A DNA stretch of 25,992 nucleotides, taken from assembly GCA_013153235.1 (NCBI GenBank), contig JAADEU010000120.1, positions 1 through 25,992 of the forward strand, written 5' to 3'. Below, in pieces: positions 1-8,529 of the stretch; position 1 is the first letter of the stretch, and each line of letters starts with the position of its first letter. The notes under the pieces are model-generated. The model was not told where the DNA came from. It was given only the letters and a program-made list of their open reading frames with translations, and searched no databases. This DNA is from Aquificota bacterium (GTDB lineage: Bacteria; Aquificota; Aquificia; Aquificales; Hydrogenothermaceae). A program made the position numbers and the translations under genes.

Positions 1-824
1 CATTTGGAGAGTCTGAAGAGCTTCTGGGAAAGGCCCTGGGCAATAAAAAGAATGATGTGATAATTGCAACGAAGGTCAGGGGTGTTATGTCAGACGACCC
101 AAATGACAGGGGTCTTTCCAGATACCATATTTTCAGGTCTGTGGATAAATCCCTCAAAAGACTCGGCAGGGATTATATAGACCTGTATCAGGTACACTGG
201 TGGGATAACCACACACCTATAGAGGAAACCATAGATGCCCTTAATGACCTTGTAAGGCAGGGAAAGGTCAGATACATAGGTATTTCTGATTTTGCCGGAT
301 GGCAGATAGCAAGGTCAGTTACGCTTCAGGAAGCGAAAAATTATGCCCGTTTCGTTTCTGCCCAGATGTACTATTCCCTTCTGGGCAGGGATATAGAGTT
401 TGAGGTTGTTCCTGCCTGTCAGGAGCTTGGTCTTGGTATTCTGGCATGGAGCCCCCTTGCAGGTGGATTTCTGACAGGGAAGTACACTAAGGATAGCCCA
501 TATCCAGAAGACAGTAGATACAGCCGGATGGAAAGGCCGTTTCTGAGATTTGACTTTGAAAAGGGTTACTTTGTTGTGGATGAGTTGAGAAAGCTTGCCG
601 AAAAATACGGCAGAACCGTCTCACAGGTTGCACTGAACTGGGTAAAATCAAAACCTTTTATCAGCTCAATAATTGTGGGAGTCCGTTCACTGGGTCAACT
701 TGAGGATAACCTTGGATGTGTAGAATGGGACCTTAGTCAGGAGGATGTTGAGTACCTTGACCAGATAACACAGCCTGAAAGACCATATCCCCAGTGGTTT
801 CTGGACATGTTTGCAGACCTTTAA
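1..824 (+). CDS. Aldo/keto reductase, 5' end outside the window
   Basis: NAD(P)H-dependent oxidoreductase of the aldo/keto reductase superfamily; the substrate cannot be told. The frame is open from base 3 with no start, so the gene begins upstream. The missing part should carry the catalytic Asp and Tyr. Visible family features are the segment IIATKV with the active-site Lys, the motif YIDLYQVHWWD with the catalytic His, the strand VRYIGISDF, and WSPLAGGFLTGKY followed by a C-terminal cofactor-binding part (SSIIVGVRSLGQLEDNL). The downstream ABC exporter follows within about 9 bases and its ribosome binding site overlaps this stop codon, so the two are probably co-transcribed. The subgroup resembles YajO/general stress protein 69-like reductases. 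The family is certain; the physiological role is unknown. Confidence 0.93.
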   Translation, partial: FGESEELLGKALGNKKNDVIIATKVRGVMSDDPNDRGLSRYHIFRSVDKSLKRLGRDYIDLYQVHWWDNHTPIEETIDALNDLVRQGKVRYIGISDFAGWQIARSVTLQEAKNYARFVSAQMYYSLLGRDIEFEVVPACQELGLGILAWSPLAGGFLTGKYTKDSPYPEDSRYSRMERPFLRFDFEKGYFVVDELRKLAEKYGRTVSQVALNWVKSKPFISSIIVGVRSLGQLEDNLGCVEWDLSQEDVEYLDQITQPERPYPQWFLDMFADL

Positions 825-833
825 GGAGCTGTG

Positions 834-2603
834 ATGTACAGCTGGGATAGGATATTTTCTGAAATAAAAAAGTACAGAAGGGAGCTTATACTTGGCCATC
901 TGCTTGCCCTTCTCGCAACCATTATAAGTATACCCACTCCACTTTTTCTCCCCCTCCTTGTTGATGAGGTTTTACTCGGCAAACCAGGTATATTTGTGGA
1001 AACGTACAGAAAAATCTTCGGAGAGGGGAATCCGGTAACCTATACCCTTGCGGCACTTGTGATAGTTCTGATTATGAGATTCCTGTTTTTTGTTTTTAAT
1101 GCCCTTCAGGCAAAGATTTTTACCAGAATATCAAAAAGTGTGACTTACAGACTCCGGGAGGACCTTCTGAACCACATAAAAAAGGTTTCCATGGCAGAGT
1201 TTGAGACTGTAGGGAGCGGGGCTATCGCATCAAAATTTATTACAGACGTGAACACCATTGATGACTTTATAGGCAAAACAGTCAGTAGGTTTATCATATC
1301 TGTACTCACCATAATCGGTGTTGCCATCGTTTTAATTCTGATTAACTGGAAACTGGGCCTGCTTATAGTATTTCTAAATCCTGTTGTTATTTACTTTACC
1401 ACTGTGGTTGGGAGGAGAATTGGAAAGCTCAAGGCTATAGAGAACAGGGCTGTTGAAAAATTTCAGGAAAAACTGACAGAGACACTGGAACTGTTCTGGC
1501 AGATAAGGGCAAGCAACAGGGAGGATATGTTTATAAAATCGGTACTGAAAACTGCCAGAGAAGTCAGGGATACTTCCATAGAGTTTGGATGGAAAAGTGA
1601 TGCTGCAGGCCGTCTGTCTATGCTGGTATTTCTGGCAGGTTATGAGGTTTTCAGGGCCGTCAGTATTCTCTTTGTGGCATACTCTGACCTGACCATTGGT
1701 CTGATGCTTGCCATATTCGGATACCTCTGGGTGATGATGACCCCTGTTCAGGAGTTGCTCGGAATTCAGTATGCATTCCACTCTGCAGATTCAGCGCTGA
1801 AGCGAATCAACCAGATACTCCAGATGAAAAAGGAACCGGAATATCCCCACATTCTGAATCCTTTTAAAAACAGGGAGACCTGCAGTGTGCATCTGAAGGA
1901 TGTTTATTTCTCCTATGATGGAAAGAACTACGTTATTGAAGGAGTAACAATAAAGGCTGATAGGGGTCAGAAGGTCGCCATAGTAGGTGCAAGTGGAAGT
2001 GGTAAGACAACACTGGCCCATATTATGGTAGGTTTTTATCCGGTGGATAAAGGTGATGTTCTGTACGACGATATATCCGTCAGGGAGATTGGCCTTGATG
2101 TTGTAAGGGAGAATGTTTCTCTGGTTCTGCAGAACCCTATGATGTTCAATGATACAGTCAGGTTTAACCTGACCCTGGGCAGGGAGATACCTGAGTATAA
2201 AATCTGGGAGGCCCTTGAGATAGCCCAGATGAAAGAGGTCGTTGAGAATCTTCCACAGGGACTGGACACCCTCATAGGAAAGGATGGGGTCAGACTGTCA
2301 GGTGGTCAGAGACAGAGACTTGCCATTGCAAGGATGATTCTGCAAAATCCCAAAATAGTTATTCTGGATGAATCCACCTCTGCCCTGGACACCCAGACAG
2401 AGTACAGGCTGTTTAATGCACTACAGCAGTATCTGAAGAATAAAACCACAATAATAATCGCCCACAGGCTCAGTACCGTCCAGCAGGCAGATTACATTTA
2501 TGTTCTTGACAGGGGGAAGGTTGTGGAGGAAGGAACCCACGAAGAACTGATGGAGAAGGAAGGCCTGTACAACCAGTTTATGAAAAGGCATTTTTCGATA
2601 TAA
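834..2603 (+). CDS. ABC exporter, fused membrane and ATPase domains (MsbA/LmrA type)
   Basis: Half-transporter of the ABC exporter class that would act as a homodimer in the inner membrane. The N-terminal ~320 residues hold about six hydrophobic helices. The ATPase domain follows, with Walker A GASGSGKTT near residue 386, signature LSGGQRQR near 489, Walker B ending in the Asp513-Glu514 pair, and H-loop His545 (numbered from GTG 831; subtract 1 for ATG 834). All catalytic residues are intact. I prefer ATG 834 because AAGGAG at 823-828 is 5 bases from it and only 2 from GTG 831. The substrate (lipid, peptide or drug) cannot be read from the sequence. Its pairing with an aldo/keto reductase gives no clear clue. 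About 590 residues is normal for the family. Confidence 0.95.
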   Translation: MYSWDRIFSEIKKYRRELILGHLLALLATIISIPTPLFLPLLVDEVLLGKPGIFVETYRKIFGEGNPVTYTLAALVIVLIMRFLFFVFNALQAKIFTRISKSVTYRLREDLLNHIKKVSMAEFETVGSGAIASKFITDVNTIDDFIGKTVSRFIISVLTIIGVAIVLILINWKLGLLIVFLNPVVIYFTTVVGRRIGKLKAIENRAVEKFQEKLTETLELFWQIRASNREDMFIKSVLKTAREVRDTSIEFGWKSDAAGRLSMLVFLAGYEVFRAVSILFVAYSDLTIGLMLAIFGYLWVMMTPVQELLGIQYAFHSADSALKRINQILQMKKEPEYPHILNPFKNRETCSVHLKDVYFSYDGKNYVIEGVTIKADRGQKVAIVGASGSGKTTLAHIMVGFYPVDKGDVLYDDISVREIGLDVVRENVSLVLQNPMMFNDTVRFNLTLGREIPEYKIWEALEIAQMKEVVENLPQGLDTLIGKDGVRLSGGQRQRLAIARMILQNPKIVILDESTSALDTQTEYRLFNALQQYLKNKTTIIIAHRLSTVQQADYIYVLDRGKVVEEGTHEELMEKEGLYNQFMKRHFSI

Positions 2604-2756
2604 ATTAATAATCTTAATAATTTTACTCGCTTAGTCTGTAAAATCATTGATAATCAAGTGAAAATCCATTATTAAATTTGACAAAACAGGTGGAATTCTG
2701 CTTAACTTTTTGTATAAATTAAAGATACAGGGAAAAATAAAATACAGGGGATGTAA
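2604..2756. other. AT-rich intergenic region before the chemotaxis gene
   Basis: This 153-base gap probably carries the promoter of the chemoreceptor, but no convincing pair of boxes is present. TTGACA occurs at 2678-2683 without a good -10 at 16-18 bases. TATAAA occurs at 2713-2718 without a good -35. TTAATAAT is repeated at 2607-2614 and 2616-2623, and its reverse complement lies at 2668-2675. I see no GC-rich terminator for the ABC transporter and no RNA gene. Confidence 0.4.
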
Positions 2757-4751
2757 ATGAACTTTTTAAACAACATGTCCATTAAGAAAAAGATATTCAT
2801 CCTTTCCTTCCTTCCTCTTGTAACAACTGTAATTTACGCCTTTGTACTTCTTGCCCAGGATTACAGACTCTACAAAGAGGAGTCTGTTATTGAGGAGAGT
2901 GTGCTCCTCGCCACCAAAATCTCTGCTCTGGTCCATGAACTCCAGAAAGAGAGGGGAAGAACCGCAGGTTTTCTGGGTAGTGGAGGTCAGAAATTCAGGA
3001 CAGAGCTTGCACAGCAGAGAAGGCTTACAGACCAGAAGCTGAACCAGTTAAGGGAGTATCTCAAAAAGGTAAATATGGAAAATATACCACCTGAGACAAG
3101 GTCAGAGATAGACAGGGCACTGAACCTACTCCAGAGACTAAACAGTGTAAGAAGTCAGGTGGATGCCCTCAGTATACCGGTAGGTGAAGCAATAGGGTAT
3201 TACACAAGGCTTAATGGCCAGCTTTTAAAAACTATAGGTTCATTTGCCAAGTTCAGTTCAGATGCCAAAATAACAAAGGAACTTGCCTCTTATGTTGATT
3301 TCCTCCTTGCAAAGGAAAGGATGGGGATAGAAAGGGCGGTTCTATCTGCAGTATTCGCAAAAGGGGAATTTACCCCTGAGCTGTACACAAAGTTTATATC
3401 CCTTCTCAGTGAACAGAAGGCATTCCTCCAGTCTTTTGAACTTATAGCCCCTGAGAAATTCGTTCAGTTTTATAAACAGACAGTCACAGGACACGCCGTA
3501 TCTGAAGTTGAAAGGATGGAAAATATAGCCATACAGAGGGCCCAGGAAGGAAACTTCGGTGTTGACCCATCTTACTGGTTTGATACCATCACCCAGAAGA
3601 TAAATCTGATGAAAAAAGTTGAGGATATGATATCCCAGTCCCTGATAGACGATGTCAGGGCACTTAAGGCAGGTTCACTCAGGGAGTTTGTGGTGGTATC
3701 GGTATTCTCCGGAGTTGTAATAGCGGTTATTATTGTGGTTGGTCTTGTGATAAACAGGTCCATAACAAAAACAGTTGATAAGATAGAAAGGGAAATCAAG
3801 GAAATAGCCGATGGAAAGGACTTTACAAGAAGAATTGAGGTTGATACAAAAGATGAGATGAAAAATATTGCAGATTCGATTAATTACCTGATTGAGGCAT
3901 CAAGGGAGGCCATAGAACAGGCCAAAATTGCAGCCCACGAAAATACATCAATTGCAGCAGAACTGTCTGCCACGGCAACAGAGATAGAAAAGAGGGTTGA
4001 TGAGGAATCGGAGATTGTAAGTAAAACCACAAGTAAGGCCGTTTCCATGCAAAAACCCCTGGAAACATCCGTTGTTAAACTGGATAGAACAAAGGATGAA
4101 ATCAAAAAGGCCAATGAGATACTGGACAGGGTAAAAGACCAGGTGATTGAACTGATTAATACTGTAAAACAGAGTGCCGATGAAGAGGTTCAGATAGTAT
4201 CAGAACTTGAAAAATTAAAAGAATCCACAGACAGAACCAAAGATGTCCTCAAGCTTATTGAGGATATAGCCAACCAGACAAACCTCCTTGCCCTGAATGC
4301 TGCCATCGAGGCTGCAAGGGCCGGTGAAGCAGGAAAAGGCTTTGCCGTCGTTGCCGATGAGGTGAGAAATCTGGCTGAAAAATCCAGGGAGTATGTGGAA
4401 AACATAACGGATACAATCACAGAGCTTATAAACGAGATTAATATTATCTCTGAAAAAATATCTACAAACGCACAGACTGTAAACAGACTGGCTGAAGAGT
4501 CGGCGAATGTGGAGAAGGATGTTAACAGCGTAACAGAGGCCATGAGAGCAACAGTTGAGACATCTGAGGATGCTTCAGAATCCATTAAGGCCATCGTCAG
4601 TGAGATTAAAGGAATAATAAACGATATAGAGAAGATAAATAGCATTTCCTCTGCGAATGCAAGAAGTGTGGAGGAGATAGCCAAGGCCACAGAACATCTG
4701 TATGCAATGACAGAAAACCTCAGTAAAATACTGGAGGAGTTCAAGACATAA
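2757..4751 (+). CDS. Methyl-accepting chemotaxis protein with NIT sensor domain
   Basis: Inner-membrane chemoreceptor of 664 residues. TM1 lies at about residues 12-32. A periplasmic all-helical domain begins with the stretch HELQKERGRTAGFLGSGG at about 60-77, the hallmark of the NIT (nitrate/nitrite-sensing) family. TM2 is at about 310-332, then a HAMP linker, then a long cytoplasmic coiled coil with the conserved receptor tip (NQTNLLALNAAIEAARAGE starts at residue 506, and GFAVVADEVRNLAEKS follows). It should signal to CheA/CheW, which are not in the window. Nitrate or nitrite is the usual inferred ligand of NIT domains, but this is not shown here. A GGGG run sits 6 bases before ATG 2757. 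No pentapeptide CheR tether is visible at the C-terminus. A terminator-like hairpin overlaps the stop. Confidence 0.94.
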   Translation: MNFLNNMSIKKKIFILSFLPLVTTVIYAFVLLAQDYRLYKEESVIEESVLLATKISALVHELQKERGRTAGFLGSGGQKFRTELAQQRRLTDQKLNQLREYLKKVNMENIPPETRSEIDRALNLLQRLNSVRSQVDALSIPVGEAIGYYTRLNGQLLKTIGSFAKFSSDAKITKELASYVDFLLAKERMGIERAVLSAVFAKGEFTPELYTKFISLLSEQKAFLQSFELIAPEKFVQFYKQTVTGHAVSEVERMENIAIQRAQEGNFGVDPSYWFDTITQKINLMKKVEDMISQSLIDDVRALKAGSLREFVVVSVFSGVVIAVIIVVGLVINRSITKTVDKIEREIKEIADGKDFTRRIEVDTKDEMKNIADSINYLIEASREAIEQAKIAAHENTSIAAELSATATEIEKRVDEESEIVSKTTSKAVSMQKPLETSVVKLDRTKDEIKKANEILDRVKDQVIELINTVKQSADEEVQIVSELEKLKESTDRTKDVLKLIEDIANQTNLLALNAAIEAARAGEAGKGFAVVADEVRNLAEKSREYVENITDTITELINEINIISEKISTNAQTVNRLAEESANVEKDVNSVTEAMRATVETSEDASESIKAIVSEIKGIINDIEKINSISSANARSVEEIAKATEHLYAMTENLSKILEEFKT

Positions 4752-4777
4752 CTCCTCTTTCCTTTTCTTCCCTTTTT
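4734..4777 (+). terminator. Hairpin plus T-rich tract over the chemoreceptor stop codon
   Basis: GAGGAGTT at 4734-4741 pairs perfectly with AACTCCTC at 4750-4757 across an 8-base loop. A pyrimidine tract with several T runs follows, ending in TTTTT at 4773-4777. This is the arrangement of an intrinsic terminator. The left arm lies inside the last codons of the chemotaxis gene and the stop codon (4749-4751) is at the edge of the right arm. No experiment supports it; the call rests on pairing and the T tract. Confidence 0.6.
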
Positions 4778-4793
4778 GTATATATTGTTTAGA

Positions 4794-6902
4794 ATGGAAA
4801 TTCTTGAAGGACTGAATGAACAGCAGCAGGAAGCGGTTTTATACTTTGGTTCCCCTTTACTTGTTCTTGCAGGTGCAGGTTCAGGAAAAACCAGGGTAAT
4901 AACCCATAAGATAATGTACCTGGTAAACAATCTTTCTATACCTGTTGACAGAATTCTTGCGATTACTTTCACAAACAAAGCCGCCCAGGAGATGAAAGAA
5001 AGGGTTGTATCTGCACTTTCACTTGACACCCAGCCCCAGTGGATAACCACGTTCCACAGCCTCAGTGCAAAAATACTCCGTATAGAGGCAGAAGCCATAG
5101 GGTATAACCGGGATTTTGTGATATACGACGAAGAGGATTCCAAAAAGGCCCTGAGAGATGTAATCAAACAGATGGACCTGGACCAGGAACTGTATAAACC
5201 TGAAAGGGTAAGGGGTATTATAAGCCAGATAAAGCAGAATCTTGATGAATCTGCCCTTGATTTTTTTGCATTTACCATGCCCCATCTTCCTGAAATTTAC
5301 AGAAAATACCAGGAGCATCTTGCCCTGAGTAATGCGATGGACTTTGATGACCTGCTGCTGAATGTCGTAAAACTGTTTGATGAAAATCCTGATATTCTGG
5401 AAAGATGGCAGAATAGATTTGATTATATACTGGTGGATGAGTATCAGGATACCAACCTTGTCCAGCATAAAATTCTGAAACAGCTTGTTGGGAACAGGGA
5501 CTGTATAACGGTGGTAGGGGACCCCCAGCAGTGTATATACACATGGAGGGGGGCAAACCCTGAAAACATACTGGAGTTTGAAAAGGACTTTCCAGGGACA
5601 AAAATAATCAAGCTGGAGAGGAATTACCGCTCAACAGAAAAGATACTGAATCTTGCCAATAGGATTATCTCTGGAGCCCGTGGCAGGTGGAAAGAAAAAA
5701 TACTCAGGTTATGGACCGACAGAAAAGGTGGAGAGGATATTCATCTTGTTATTCTTGAGACGGATAAAAGGGAGAGTGAGTTTATCTCAAAGAAAATACA
5801 ATCCCTTGTGAAAAATGAGGGTTATAATTACGGGGAATTTGCGGTTTTAATCAGGATGTCCTACCTGTCAAGGAATCTGGAAGAGGCTTTTATGAGGGCC
5901 TCTATCCCGTATCAGGTGATAGGCGGGGTAAAGTTCTATGAAAGGGCAGAGATAAAAGATGTTCTGGCCTATCTTAGATTTGCACTCCAGCCAAGAGACA
6001 CCCAGGCATTCAGAAGGATAATAAATCTTCCCCCCAGGGGCATTGGGGAAAAAACACTCCAGAAGATACAGGAGTTTTACAGTGAAAACTGGCTTCAGGC
6101 CATTGAAGATGCCTATCCACATCTATCTAGAAAAGTCCAGATTAGATTACAGGAATTCCTCGAGCTTATGGAGTACGTCAGAAATCACGTAAACAGTAAT
6201 CCGGCAGACACTGCCAGATACCTTGTTGATGCGGTAGGATATTTTGAGTACCTTGAAGGCAAGTATAAGGACTGGGAAGACAGGGTTGCAAACGTACAGG
6301 AACTGTTTAATGCCCTGAAAGAGGTTGAGCGTTCAGGGAAAACTTTCAGTGAGTTCCTTGAAGATAGTGCCCTTTCCCAGGCACAGGACACCATTGAGGA
6401 TTCCAATACAGTAAAAATAATGACAGTACATGCTGCAAAGGGCCTTGAGTTCCCTGTTGTTTTTGTTGCAGGTGTGGAGGAAGGGATATTCCCCAGTGGA
6501 AGGTCTTTTGAGGACCCTGAACAGATGGAAGAGGAGCGGAGGCTTTTCTATGTTGCGGTTACCAGGGCAAAAAGCAGACTTTTCATCTCTTATGCCAGGA
6601 AAAGGTCCACGTACAGCGGTTATCTCAACGAAACAAAACCCTCAAGGTTCTTAAAAGAGATAAAAGATGAACTGAAAATTCTGACAGATAAAAAACCCCA
6701 GAAAAAAAGGTACACTCCCCCTGTGTCTTACGGAAACATGGCCTATTCCTCCCGGTCAGACGGTATAAAAACAGGTATGCTTGTGAAACACAGTGCTTTT
6801 GGAAAAGGTGTTGTTGTGTCTGTAACAGGAAACAGGGCAAAGGTTCTTTTTGAGGATGTGGGGGAAAAAACAATTATAGTTGATTTTCTTGAAAGAATTT
6901 AA
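4794..6902 (+). CDS. ATP-dependent 3'-5' DNA helicase, UvrD/Rep/PcrA family
   Basis: Superfamily 1A helicase for DNA repair and replication. Motifs appear in order: Walker A AGAGSGKT (residues 26-33), Ia AITFTNKAAQEMKERV, II LVDEYQDT (Asp215-Glu216), III VVGDPQQCIYTWRGA, IV LERNYRST, V MTVHAAKGLEFPVVFV and VI RLFYVAVTRAKSRLFIS. The C-terminal ~45 residues (GMLVKHSAFGKGVV...) match the small PcrA/UvrD tail domain that can contact RNA polymerase. ATG 4794 is chosen because the family begins with an ILxGLNxxQxxAV-type sequence just after it. TTG 4776 would add six unusual residues. No Shine-Dalgarno is visible before 4794. It could be called uvrD or pcrA; the sequence does not decide. Length of 702 residues is typical. 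Confidence 0.96.
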   Translation: MEILEGLNEQQQEAVLYFGSPLLVLAGAGSGKTRVITHKIMYLVNNLSIPVDRILAITFTNKAAQEMKERVVSALSLDTQPQWITTFHSLSAKILRIEAEAIGYNRDFVIYDEEDSKKALRDVIKQMDLDQELYKPERVRGIISQIKQNLDESALDFFAFTMPHLPEIYRKYQEHLALSNAMDFDDLLLNVVKLFDENPDILERWQNRFDYILVDEYQDTNLVQHKILKQLVGNRDCITVVGDPQQCIYTWRGANPENILEFEKDFPGTKIIKLERNYRSTEKILNLANRIISGARGRWKEKILRLWTDRKGGEDIHLVILETDKRESEFISKKIQSLVKNEGYNYGEFAVLIRMSYLSRNLEEAFMRASIPYQVIGGVKFYERAEIKDVLAYLRFALQPRDTQAFRRIINLPPRGIGEKTLQKIQEFYSENWLQAIEDAYPHLSRKVQIRLQEFLELMEYVRNHVNSNPADTARYLVDAVGYFEYLEGKYKDWEDRVANVQELFNALKEVERSGKTFSEFLEDSALSQAQDTIEDSNTVKIMTVHAAKGLEFPVVFVAGVEEGIFPSGRSFEDPEQMEEERRLFYVAVTRAKSRLFISYARKRSTYSGYLNETKPSRFLKEIKDELKILTDKKPQKKRYTPPVSYGNMAYSSRSDGIKTGMLVKHSAFGKGVVVSVTGNRAKVLFEDVGEKTIIVDFLERI

Positions 6903-6914
6903 AAAGGATTTTTG

Positions 6915-7650
6915 ATGGGAAAAACAGTACTCATCACGGGAGTGTCGAAGGGTCTGGGACTTGCCCTTGCGCAGAAATTTAAAAAAGAAGGCTTTCAGGT
7001 AATAGGTGTTTCCAGAAGCAGACCTGATATACAGCTGGATATGTTTATTCAGGCAGACCTTTCCTCTGAAGAAGATGTAAAATGTGGTTAATAAAGGAAT
7101 AAAAATCGACGTGCTTATAAACAATGCCGGTATAGGTCTTTATGAAAGCTGGGAAGAGATGGATATGGCAGACCTGAGAAGGCTATTTGAGGTGAATTTT
7201 TTCTCTGTGGTTCTTCTGACGAAGCTGTTTCTTCCCCATCTAAAGGAGAAAAAAGGAAGTGTTATAAATGTTTCCTCTGTGGCAGGAAAGCTGTATGTTC
7301 CGTTTATGGGCGGATACTGTGCTTCAAAATACGCCCTGAACGCATTTTCAGACAGCCTCAGGGCTGAGCTTCTCAATGACGGTGTACATGTCCTGAATCT
7401 GATTGTAGGAAGAATAAACACAGGTTTTTCATCAAGGGCAATGGGCAGTAAAAAACCTCCTGATACACCGTTTGGGGATTCTCCAGAGGGGTTTGCAGAT
7501 GCTGTTTACAGTGCATATCTGAAGAGAAAAAGAGAAATAACATACCCCAGGTGGTACAGGTACTTTATCTGGATATCACGGCTATTTGCTCCGGTTTACG
7601 ACAGAATTGTCCTCAAAAAATGGACTCATTCCTCCAGCTCCTCAAGGTAA
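6915..7650 (+). pseudogene. Short-chain dehydrogenase/reductase interrupted by a frameshift
   Basis: Together, two frames encode one SDR-family NAD(P)-dependent oxidoreductase of about 245 residues. The first part starts at ATG 6915 (AAGGAT at 6904-6909 as binding site) and carries the Rossmann motif TGVSKGLG, but stops at TAA 7089-7091. The rest continues in the next frame from about 7081 with INNAGIGLYE, VINVSSVAG and the catalytic YCASK (Tyr-x3-Lys). Removing one base, for example in the AAAA run at 7079-7082, rejoins the frames. Neither half alone is a complete enzyme, and GTG 7084 has no ribosome binding site. It may be a decayed gene, a sequencing error or an expressed frameshift. It lies 12 bases after the helicase, and its last 25 bases overlap the convergent yihY-like gene. 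Confidence 0.85.
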
Positions 7651-8528
7651 AAAAGCATCCTCCCACCTATCAGGATTATTCCGAATGTCAGGTACAGCCA
7701 GGCAAGGAAGGCAAATATTCCACTTAAAGCCCCGTATATTGGATTTGCCTTTGATGCGATGAGGATGTATTTGTTAAACAGCATTGACAGGATAAACAGG
7801 ATTGTTGCGATAAGCAGTGAAACATAGAAGATGATTCTGCTGCTGTAAATCAAGTGTGGGGCAAGATATTTATACAGTATAAACAGTATCATCAGGAAAC
7901 CTGTGAACTGGACTATCATTCCTACATTTGTCAGCAGGTCCAGCAAAAACTTCAGATGAACAAATCCGAATATCTCCTCTATATGCCTCCACAGCTCAAA
8001 GCTTTTGATTACATCAAGCAGAATACTGACAAAACTTCCAAACAGATAAATCGCAAGGAGCAAAACAGTAAAGACAGGAACCCCAAGAAGGTAAACCAGT
8101 GCCTTTTTCTTTATGCTTTCTTCTCTCCCATCAAAAATGTGGACAAACGCCGCGTGTAGCGCCGTAAAAATACTGGTTGCAAAATAAAAGGAAATAACCA
8201 GTCCAAAAAGGCCAAAGATATTTCTTTTTTCAGCAAGGGTTATCAGAAGCTTCAAAAACTGCTGTGTTATGTCAGGGAAAAACTTCTGGAGTGCAGAGAT
8301 TATCGCCTCTGTGTTTATGGAAACTATGTATGATATACCGACGGTAAGAAAAAGCAGAAGTGGGAAAAAAGACATCAGTGTAAAGAATGATATTGCAGCT
8401 GCGTGGTAGGCAAAATCCTTAAAGAAGTAATCAAGGACAGCCCTGTAGAAGGCTGCCCAGTAGTTGTATCTGAAAGACCTGTCCTTTTTTACAGGCAGGA
8501 AGTTGTAAGGATTGATATTTTTTAGAAT
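7626..8528 (-). CDS. YihY/BrkB-family inner-membrane protein, probable ATT start
   Basis: Multi-pass membrane protein of the YihY (formerly RNase BN/BrkB) family, of unproven function; about six hydrophobic helices are visible. The first ATG is at 8375 and would give 249 residues. The frame, however, is open back to a stop at 8541-8543, and that extension contains the family's N-terminal signature: YNYWAAFYRAVLDYF, then FAYHAAAISFFTL, running into SFFPLLLFL. No ATG, GTG or TTG lies in the extension. ATT at 8526-8528 has AAGGAG at 8537-8542 eight bases upstream and would give 300 residues, the usual size. It starts one base after the stop of the YtxH-like gene, which suggests coupled translation. 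Family call is firm; the start is inferred. The 3' end overlaps the convergent dehydrogenase by 25 bases. Confidence 0.88.
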   Translation of the reverse strand: MLKNINPYNFLPVKKDRSFRYNYWAAFYRAVLDYFFKDFAYHAAAISFFTLMSFFPLLLFLTVGISYIVSINTEAIISALQKFFPDITQQFLKLLITLAEKRNIFGLFGLVISFYFATSIFTALHAAFVHIFDGREESIKKKALVYLLGVPVFTVLLLAIYLFGSFVSILLDVIKSFELWRHIEEIFGFVHLKFLLDLLTNVGMIVQFTGFLMILFILYKYLAPHLIYSSRIIFYVSLLIATILFILSMLFNKYILIASKANPIYGALSGIFAFLAWLYLTFGIILIGGRMLFYLEELEE

Positions 8529-8529
8529 A

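Noticed and set aside
2647..2657. TTGATAATCAA palindrome as an FNR site near a nitrate-type receptor
   Set aside because: FNR needs four bases between the TTGAT and ATCAA half-sites; here there is one, so the resemblance is probably accidental.
2678..2718. TTGACA and TATAAA as a sigma70 promoter for the chemoreceptor
   Set aside because: They are 29 bases apart, too far for one promoter, and neither has a good partner. A sigma54 GG/GC pair at 2692-2701 also has the wrong spacing.
4190..5278. Open frame of 362 codons on the minus strand, antisense to the chemoreceptor and helicase
   Set aside because: It covers the conserved coding parts of two certain genes, has a Ser/Leu/Ile-rich composition typical of a reverse-frame shadow, no recognisable domain and no ribosome binding site of note.
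7084..7650. A separate gene starting at GTG 7084
   Set aside because: It lacks the nucleotide-binding half and a ribosome binding site, and the missing half lies immediately upstream in another frame. It is the second part of one broken gene.
8376..8529. Apparent gap between the YtxH-like gene and ATG 8375
   Set aside because: The frame is open and encodes the conserved YihY N-terminus, so this is coding sequence and not intergenic DNA.
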